A model generated the notes under the pieces. The model saw only the letters and a list, made by a program, of their open reading frames with translations, was not told where the DNA came from and did no database searches. The position numbers and the translations under genes are program-made. A stretch of DNA of 64,000 bases from Sarcophilus harrisii (taxonomy: Eukaryota > Chordata > Mammalia > Dasyuromorphia > Dasyuridae), in contig NC_045428.1 in assembly GCF_902635505.1 (NCBI RefSeq), positions 303,543,107 through 303,607,106 on the forward strand, given 5' to 3'. Below are positions 57,148 through 64,000 of the stretch, one piece after another (within the stretch, counting starts at the first letter, position 1; each line of letters opens with the position of its first letter).

Positions 57148-57560
57148 TGCTTAGATGGCTCAGTGGATAGAGTGCTGGCTCCAGAGGAATCTTTCTGAGT
57201 TTAAATCTGGCCTCAGACATTAGTTGTGTGATCTGAACAAATCATTTAATCATATTTGCCTCAGTTTCCTCATTTGTAAAAACGAATTGGAGGGGCAACG
57301 AGGTGGCGTAGTAGATAGAGCACCAGCCCTGAAGTCAGAAGAACCTGAGTTCAAATCAGACACTCAACACATTCTAGCTGTATGATCTTTGACAATTCAC
57401 TTACCCCCAATTGCCTCAGCAAAAATCCCCCAAAACCAAAACCAAAACCAAATAAACAAAAACAAAATGAATTGGAGACAGAAATGACAAACCTCTCCAG
57501 TATCTCTGCAAAGAAAATTCCAAATGAGATCACAGAGTTGGAAACCACTGAAAAGAATCT
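57148..57560 (+). repeat. RTE-tailed SINE, sense, split by a second SINE
   Basis: Head 'gatggctcagtggatagagt', core 'tgcctcagtttcctcatttg', then after the inserted SINE the RTE tail 'ctctccagtatctctgcaaa' and 'gaaaattccaaatgagatca'. Confidence 0.8.
57293..57468 (+). repeat. tRNA-type SINE inserted in a SINE
   Basis: 'gggcaacgaggtggcgtagt', 'ttgcctcagcaaaaatcccc', ending in CAAAAC-rich tail. Duplication gaattggag at 57284-57292 and 57469-57477. Confidence 0.88.
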
Positions 57561-57949
57561 GAAGAACAACAAACTATAGAACCTGATATCATGTGAGTCT
57601 ATATGGATCCTAATATTTTCACTTAATTTTTGTCTTTAAGTACAGTAAAGCCTTCCCTCTCCCTACTCTAGTTTGCATACTAGTGGGAGGTAGATATTCT
57701 TGAATTACTTTCTCACAGGGTAGGATCTTAGAAAACATCTAACCCCACTAATTCCACTTAATAAATGAAGAATTCAAAATCAAGAGAAATTCAATAATTT
57801 GCTTAAGGTTACATAGTTGGTTAATTCCAGAGAGGGACCTAGAACTGACAGCTCCTGACTTCCAAAGCAGTGTTCCTTTTCATGATTCTGGTTCTGGGCT
57901 GTGCTAGAATTGGGGTCATGGGTCACAAAGACAACATTATAGGTCAGAG

Positions 57950-58190
57950 GTTCCCAACTTGGAGGTATGAGAATTTGTATATATGTATGTGTGTGTGCTT
58001 CACTATATATAGTATAACTATTTTAATATAACATAATTTTAATGTAATTGATTCCCTTTTGTAATCCTATGTGTTTTATTTTATGCATTTAAAAACATTA
58101 TTCTAAATGGGCATCTGTAGGCTTCACCAGACTCACAAAGAAGTCCAGGACACACATAAAAAGACTAAGAATCTCTATCCTATAGAGTTG
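57950..58190 (-). repeat. Unnamed interspersed repeat, copy 3
   Basis: Reverse complement carries 'gagtctggtgaagcctacag', 'gaataatgtttttaaatgca', 'aacacataggattacaaaag'. Ends 'ggtcagaggttcccaacttg' / 'gactaagaatctct' look like decayed hAT-type inverted repeats. An A/T-rich TATG run is inside. Confidence 0.6.
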
Positions 58191-58489
58191 TCCAGAGGCA
58201 CTGAGAAAGTAACTTGTCCATTGTCATACCACGAAAGTCTACATTTTATTATAAATTATCTATGCAGAGAAGCCTCAGGATAAGTCCAGGGCTTTCTATC
58301 CATCCCTATTAAGTGGTGTCCACATAGTTTAATTCACTGTTCCATTCTGTCAAAATCCTATTTTTACGTAGGAGTGGAAGACTGGTCCTGAATACTTCCA
58401 AAGACTTGGAAGTCAGCACTCTCACTGAACTAGGATAACCTGTGCTGTCAGGATTGATTAGTAGCTCACAAATTTCAGTTTTGTGTTTT

Positions 58490-58735
58490 GTTGTTCAGTC
58501 ATTTTCAGTTGTGTCTGACTCTTTGTGATCCCATTTGGGATTTTCTTGGCAAAGGTACTGAGTAGTTTGCCATTTCCTTCTCCAGTTCATTTTACAGATG
58601 AGGAAACTGAGGCAGATAGGGTTAAGTGGCTTGGCTAGTGTTACACAGTAAGTGTCTGAGGGCAGATTTGAATTGAGAAAATTAGTTTTCTTGACTCCAG
58701 GCTCAGCACTTTATCCACTGTGCCACTTAGCCACA
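58490..58735 (-). repeat. RTE-tailed SINE, antisense (well preserved)
   Basis: 'gttgtgtctgactctttgtg', 'cccatttgggattttcttgg', 'cattttacagatgaggaaac', 'actgtgccacttagccac'. The clearest copy of the family here; the tail matches the BovB/RTE 3' end in antisense. Confidence 0.85.
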
Positions 58736-59969
58736 CCAAATTTCAGTTTTAACTTCTTAAAATTATTCAAGGTTTGAAAAAAGTCATTAGCAATATACAA
58801 AATAACCACATGATGGTGGTGTAGCTCCATGAAATAACCATTTTTTCTGTAGCCCATGCCCTTTATATAATACAAATGAATTCATCATCTTGGCAGTGGA
58901 AGAGATGCTAGTAGGAGAATGCAGTTACTCATGTACTTGATGGGAAGAAAAAGGATTCCTTTTATGGACAAATACTAGGTCTTCCTCTTTTACCACGCCT
59001 AAGAGAACAAGAATGATGTAGAACAAAGAGAACACTTCATTTTTCAGTGCCCCAAGTATCTCTAAGGATATAAAATGTTAAGAAGGTCATGATTTGTAAT
59101 AATAGAGGGAATTTGCTCATCCTGGAAGTTCCTTAAATCAATTAAATCACAAGTCACTCAGTCCCTATGCTTAATCTAAGATAATTTGTGTCAAAGATTA
59201 AAAAAAAAAAAAAAACCCAGACAGAAAAACAGATATTGGTCAATACAGAAGAAAAAACCCCACAGAACTAGAACTGTTTAAACCTGGTTCCTAGTCTCAG
59301 CTCTACTAGATCCTGTGTCACTTTAACTCTTTGGAACTTCATTTCCTTATCTCCAAAATGAGGACATTAATTCTTAAAGTCCCTTTATCTGTTATATTCT
59401 ATAATTCCATAAAACAAAACAAAATATGGAATAGGAAAAACAAAGAAGGCATCACATAGATGGGGAGAAGAAAAAGAATGAGAAGGGAACAGGGGCCCCA
59501 CAGAGGATGGTCAGGTATGAATTAGAAATTAAGAAAATAGAAAGTAGTTTGAATAACATCTGTAAAGTACTATAAAAGGAGTGACAGATTTTTCAGAGAC
59601 AACAAGAGTTGAAACCAAATAGGACAAGAAGCAGAATGATGGTGTAATGTAATAATGAATATGAAAAAAAAAATCTTAATTTGAAATGCAGCTTTGCTCC
59701 TTACTACAAGGTGCTCTGAATGAATTTGGACAAATCATTTAATCTCTATGAGGTTGTTTCTTTATTATGAATGAGGGGATTGAACAAGATGATGACCACT
59801 GAGGTCAAGATCATTTCAGCTTCATCTATGATCCTATTGTTTTGGTTCACAGGGTTTTCTTAGTAATGAAATCGATTCAGCACATGGTAGTTTTACTTAC
59901 ACATGTCAAATGCTTTCCTATCTCAGTGTGTTTACTCACAATGTTCCCTGTATGTAGGATTTCTTTTAT

Positions 59970-60100
59970 GTCTTCTCCATCTTCCTTGTCTTGTTTTCCC
60001 TTTGAAATTCTATTCTTCTTTCCAAAGCCAGTTCAAATGAAATCTTCACTGATCCTCCTAGACCAAGATTAGTTTTCCTTTCTCTAATCTCTGATAATCC
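59970..60100 (+). repeat. L2 fragment
   Basis: 'ccaaagccagttcaaatgaa', 'tcttcactgatcctcctaga' follow the L2 interior. Confidence 0.5.
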
Positions 60101-60309
60101 TCATTTTTCAAAAAAAATTGTATATTTATTGTACAATATTAGGCAAAGATAGAATTATCTGAAAAAGTGAAGGAGGAAGAAAGGGTAAAGATTGAAAGTT
60201 CTTAAGCAGAGAGGCTGATAGGCTAGTATAAGGATCAGTTTCTTTTCTCCAGCTCTCTTTTCCTCTGTTGATACTATCTTTCTATTTCTTTCCTCAGTAT
60301 ATGAATGAA

Positions 60310-60440
60310 TGAATGAAAGAAAATATATTTATTAAGCACCAACTATGTGCCAAGCACTGCATTAAGTACTAGGAGTGTCAAAACAAAAGCAAACATAGTC
60401 TCACCCCCAAAGAACTCACAGGGTGACAATACATATAAGG
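60310..60440 (-). repeat. L2 3' end, antisense
   Basis: 'atatatttattaagcaccaa', 'ctatgtgccaagcactgcat', preceded by ATGA repeats. Confidence 0.65.
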
Positions 60441-62084
60441 GAGTGGCCAGGGAAATGTATTTTGTCTAGCAAAGTTAATGGAGTAGGGCTCTAGGGAAGT
60501 AGACTGATAAACTTTTTCCAAGAGTAATTATAATATTGATTTTATTCTATTTCTTTATGGTTTCAGAACTGGCAATAAAGGGAGGAGGAAAGATACTAGC
60601 ATGATGGGAAGGTGGCTGGTAAGATGACTGGGGAGTAAATTTCATTAGAAATTTAGAAACATTAGAAACACACCCAAGGAGTGTATTCTGGGGAGAAAAG
60701 AGTTAAGTTCTCACTGCCTGGTTTCTACTCCTAGTTGGCAATAAGATAGCTCTTTTTTTTGACTCTCATTCTTTTAGCTGGCCACAATAATAAGCTGTAA
60801 GTTTTATCATTTTTCAGATTAATTTAGTAAAATTTCATGCTTAACTTTTTTTTTCATGTCTTAACTTTTAAGTGCAGTGATTTGAACTTTTACAGTTTAT
60901 TTTTTACAAACTATCTGTTGCCCCCTATCTTGAAATTTGATGTAATTGCTTTTTATTCATGTTGCCTTCAACTAATTTTCTTATAACAGTGCTTAAAGCA
61001 AATAGAAAACATCCCCTTTCCTGAGCTTAAGAATTTTTCTTATAAGAATTAGATTTACTCAGAACATTAAAGTTTACAGCTGCAATCTTGGGAATCTAGT
61101 TTTTTCCTTGTTTTTTTAAAACCCTTTTTGGAGAAAGTTATCAGTGCTGAAATGCAGCACTGCTCAATGTACTGGACAGAAGAACAAAATATTCAAGACA
61201 GTTTTCTGATGCCAGCAAAACTACTTTATTCCAGGTTACCGGGATATTATGTGGTATGTCAGATACGTTTAGCCTATATCATCTCAGTGTAGCTTAAGAA
61301 ATCCAAGATCTGTTTAACTTTGACCAGTCAAATCAGACTATTTCTTTTCTAGTATCCTTTCTGAGAAATATATGTCATTACTAGTTTCATTTTGCTTTGA
61401 CTCTTAGACAAGGCCAAGCTTCTTTTTGGGGGGTCACTAAGAAGGTCACTTCATTTTTGTTGCTAAACTCCTCCCAAACTTTTGTCTTTCTTTAACTATT
61501 CTCTGCCCTCCCTGACTGAATTTCATTCTTGAAATCTCATTTTTTATTTTCTTTTTATCTTTCCTTCCTTTCTTCTTTCTTTCCTTTTGCTCTTTCTATT
61601 TTAGGGGTCAAAAGCAAAGAAGTTTCTCTTGCTTACAAATAAAAAAACAAAAAATGTACCTACATGTAAAGTATAAATACATTTGCATAAAAGATAATCC
61701 ACCCAATGACACATGAAAAAAGGCAAAGGAAGAGGGAGTGACTCCTAATACTCTAAGATGTTTAATTATGTCTGAAATCCTTCATTGGACCTATAATATC
61801 TTCATCAATTTTTCTGCAGAATGGAATGCTAGATGGAGCAGAACACTGGGGGAAAAAACCCAATCCTAAAGGGATAGCACTTCCTTGGGACTTTTTCATC
61901 TATCTCAGCTGGAGTCCTTCTCCCCAGGAAGCATCCCTTCCATATTTGTTATTGTCCATTATAGCAAATGTTCAGACTCTTTCTCAAGCAGCATGGCCCT
62001 GTGTCCTTGCTGACAAGCTCTCTCTTAAATCAGGGCTACTCACATTTCCACTGCAGTAAATCCTTCCATTCTTTCTTTCTTCTG

Positions 62085-62175
62085 GATCTCAGAGCATTAT
62101 AGATTTACAACTGGAAGAGTTTTTGGAGATCATCTAATTTAACTCTTTCATTTTATAGGTGAGGAAACCAAGGCA
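62085..62175 (+). repeat. L3/CR1- or MIR-like end
   Basis: 'gcattatagatttacaactg', 'tttataggtgaggaaaccaa'. Short and old. A similar phrase at 51320-51360. Confidence 0.45.
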
Positions 62176-62883
62176 CAGAGAGAACAAGGGAAGTTTATAT
62201 TTTCTTTTTTGTTTCAGTCTCTTCCTAATCAAGGGCCTCATCTTACAGATAAGGAAACTGATGTATAGGCTGTCTCATATAAAGACTTTATATGTTCCCA
62301 TTTCCCTTTACTCCTGGTTCAGATCTCTCCTGGCAGCTAGAGATGTTGTTTTTCTCTCTTCTATCCTTTAGTTTCCTCCTTCCCACTTTTTCCCCTAGTC
62401 TGGCTCCCATGATTTAGGTCTCCCTTGTTTCTGTCCTAATATGATGATACCCCCCACTCCCATAAGGGATCTATAGACACCATTGCTACTGGACGAATCT
62501 GATTCCACCTAAACCACTTTAACACAAGGAGAAGTTTAGCCTTTGTGAAGTTACAATGACATTGGTCTCTGAAACATTATCACTTCATTCACTTGGCCCC
62601 AGAAAACAGGGCTGCTTTGATCCTATCATTGTATCAGAGATGGGCTCTGTTCTACCACAGTCTCCTTAGATATTATTTCCTCTTACCCTTTCCTAAAACT
62701 CGAGATGCTGTGCTGGTCTCTGGAGTAACATTAGCAGAAATTCTGTTCCTAATTCAACTCCTTCTCTTGCTGCCCAGGTACTTCTTTGTTGTGAGGGTTA
62801 AAGAAAAGGTATATAATTTAAAGATTTTTGTCAGGGTCTGACACAGATTCCTAAAGAAGAAATAACTTAAAAAATTTTGTCAA

Positions 62884-63115
62884 ACTATTTCAAAGTCTGA
62901 TTCTTTTTGTGCAGCAAAATAGCTATGCACATGTATACATATATTGTATTTAACATATACTTTAAGATATTTAACATATTGAACTACCTGCCATCTGGGG
63001 GAGGGGGGAGAGGGAAGGAGGGGAAAAATTGGAAAAAAAGGTTTTGCAATTCTCAATGCTGAAAAATTACCCATGTAAATAAAAAGCTATAATCAAAAAA
63101 AGAAAGAAAAAAAAG
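62884..63115 (+). mobile_element. L1 3' end, sense
   Basis: 'gattctttttgtgcagcaaa', 'gaactacctgccatctgggg', 'atgtaaataaaaagctataa' and A-rich tail. Approximate duplication ttttgtcaa / ctttgtcaa (62876-62883 and 63119-63127). Confidence 0.88.
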
Positions 63116-64000
63116 AAAACTTTGTCAAGAATGAATATATCATTGGCCTTGTGACTAAGTCATCACTTTGTTTTTCAGTGTTCTCTGTGCTTGAGACCTT
63201 GGCAGTTTCTAGCACAGTCTAGCACATAAGATTTGTCAATAGGCAATCACAACTTTACAAAACATGTGAAAACTAGGTTTATTACAAGAGAAATGAAGAT
63301 GCATGTGGAACCCAAAGAGCTCATGATCCTAAAGTTTATTTTTTTATAATAGCAGAATAAAGGAAGCAGGAGATAGCAGGAATCTCCATCTAAAGGAGAT
63401 GGCATGGCAGGGGGAAAGGTACAGTAAAGGTGGAAAAGGACAAAATCCTTCCTCATGGAGAGGAGCAAGGCAATGGCAAAAGCTGTATTCATTTCCCTTG
63501 GATTTGCTAGGTTATGAAGATAATTAAGTTTGTTTATCTACTAGGCTTCTAGTTGTTAGGCCTGTTGCAGATTGTCTGGACCCTGTCTTGACAACCAAGG
63601 ACACATAGGAGTTCAGCTTGGGATGCAAACAACATATTATATCGGCTCAGATATGTGTGTGTGGGACGGTCCTTGACACACTCAGGGCCTCCTGCATCTT
63701 CTGAGTCCAGTGTTTATGACAACTCAAAGTCCAAGGGAATCCTTAATCTCTGTAAGGACACATACAACACAAAGAAGCCCACTTACACAGATAAAGCTGC
63801 TTAGGACCAACATCCTCCACCTCCCCATTCATATTTCACCCCAAATAACTCTCAACTGGCATCCCAATCCCACAGCTTTACAAATGTGGATTGAAAGTTT
63901 TGCTGCTTCTTAATTTCATCTCCTGCCGTTTGGCATCCCCAGGGAAAAAGAGACACTGGTGTGTTTATTCCAGGGCCATTGCCCATAGCTGCTACTTTGA

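Larger units (their letters stand above)
44118..64000 (+). other. HCLS1 intron 2 (window ends inside it)
   Basis: No segment encoding the next expected HS1 block (HQLRNKVSEEHD..., SHGYGGRFGVERD) was found, so 19.9 kb up to the window end appears intronic. Filled with L1, L2, L3/CR1, SINE and simple repeats (separate entries). Stretches with no assignment include 46480-47480, 47840-48980, 49500-50180, 58850-59950 and 60450-62080. Confidence 0.7.

Noticed and set aside
44118-64000. Search for HCLS1 exon 3 and cortactin repeats
   Set aside because: No segment encoding HQLRNKV or GYGGRFGVE-like sequence was found by eye.
1-64000. Endogenous retrovirus, LTR element, CRISPR array, tRNA or rRNA gene
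   Set aside because: No LTR pair, gag/pol/env-like frame, spacer array or intact tRNA cloverleaf was recognised; tRNA-like pieces belong to SINEs.

Overview
This is 64 kb of a mammalian, most likely marsupial, nuclear chromosome. Large introns with canonical GT-AG borders and dense LINE/SINE content show a vertebrate. The marsupial call rests on the repeats: several L1 3' UTR lineages, tRNA-type SINEs ending in A-runs, SINEs with a BovB/RTE-like tail, and abundant old L2, L3/CR1 and MIR-like copies. I cannot name the species.

Two host genes lie on the + strand, in the order seen at human 3q13.33. (1) GOLGB1 (giantin, a Golgi coiled-coil tether): the window opens inside a very long coding exon and holds the last ten coding exons (1-27490). 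Joined, they form one uninterrupted frame of 1870 codons plus stop, ending in the C-terminal membrane anchor, followed by a 1.3 kb 3' UTR and a poly(A) signal at 28783. (2) HCLS1 (HS1, a haematopoietic cortactin relative that binds Arp2/3): the first two coding exons are at 43362-43445 and 44044-44117. A possible non-coding first exon and promoter lies near 41.2-41.37 kb. No later HCLS1 exon was found, so 44118-64000 reads as intron.

The rest is repeats. Intron 6411-12106 contains a tandem duplication and an inverted duplication built around one L1 copy. Intron 12286-20158 carries a younger L1 nested in an older L1, and an ORF1-bearing L1 that lacks most of ORF2 (HAL1-like). The GOLGB1-HCLS1 intergenic space is filled by a roughly 6 kb L1 with 5' UTR, both ORFs (decayed) and an apparent 3' transduction. 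HCLS1 intron 2 holds antisense L1 insertions with clear target-site duplications and a 0.7 kb nearly all-purine tract.

No endogenous retrovirus, CRISPR array or tRNA gene was recognised. No new protein system was found. The points most worth a second look are the rearranged locus at 8.2-10.4 kb (with a probable short template-switch event), the (TG)20-T5 tract just before the penultimate GOLGB1 exon, the L1 tail abutting another GOLGB1 acceptor, and the L1 3' transduction.
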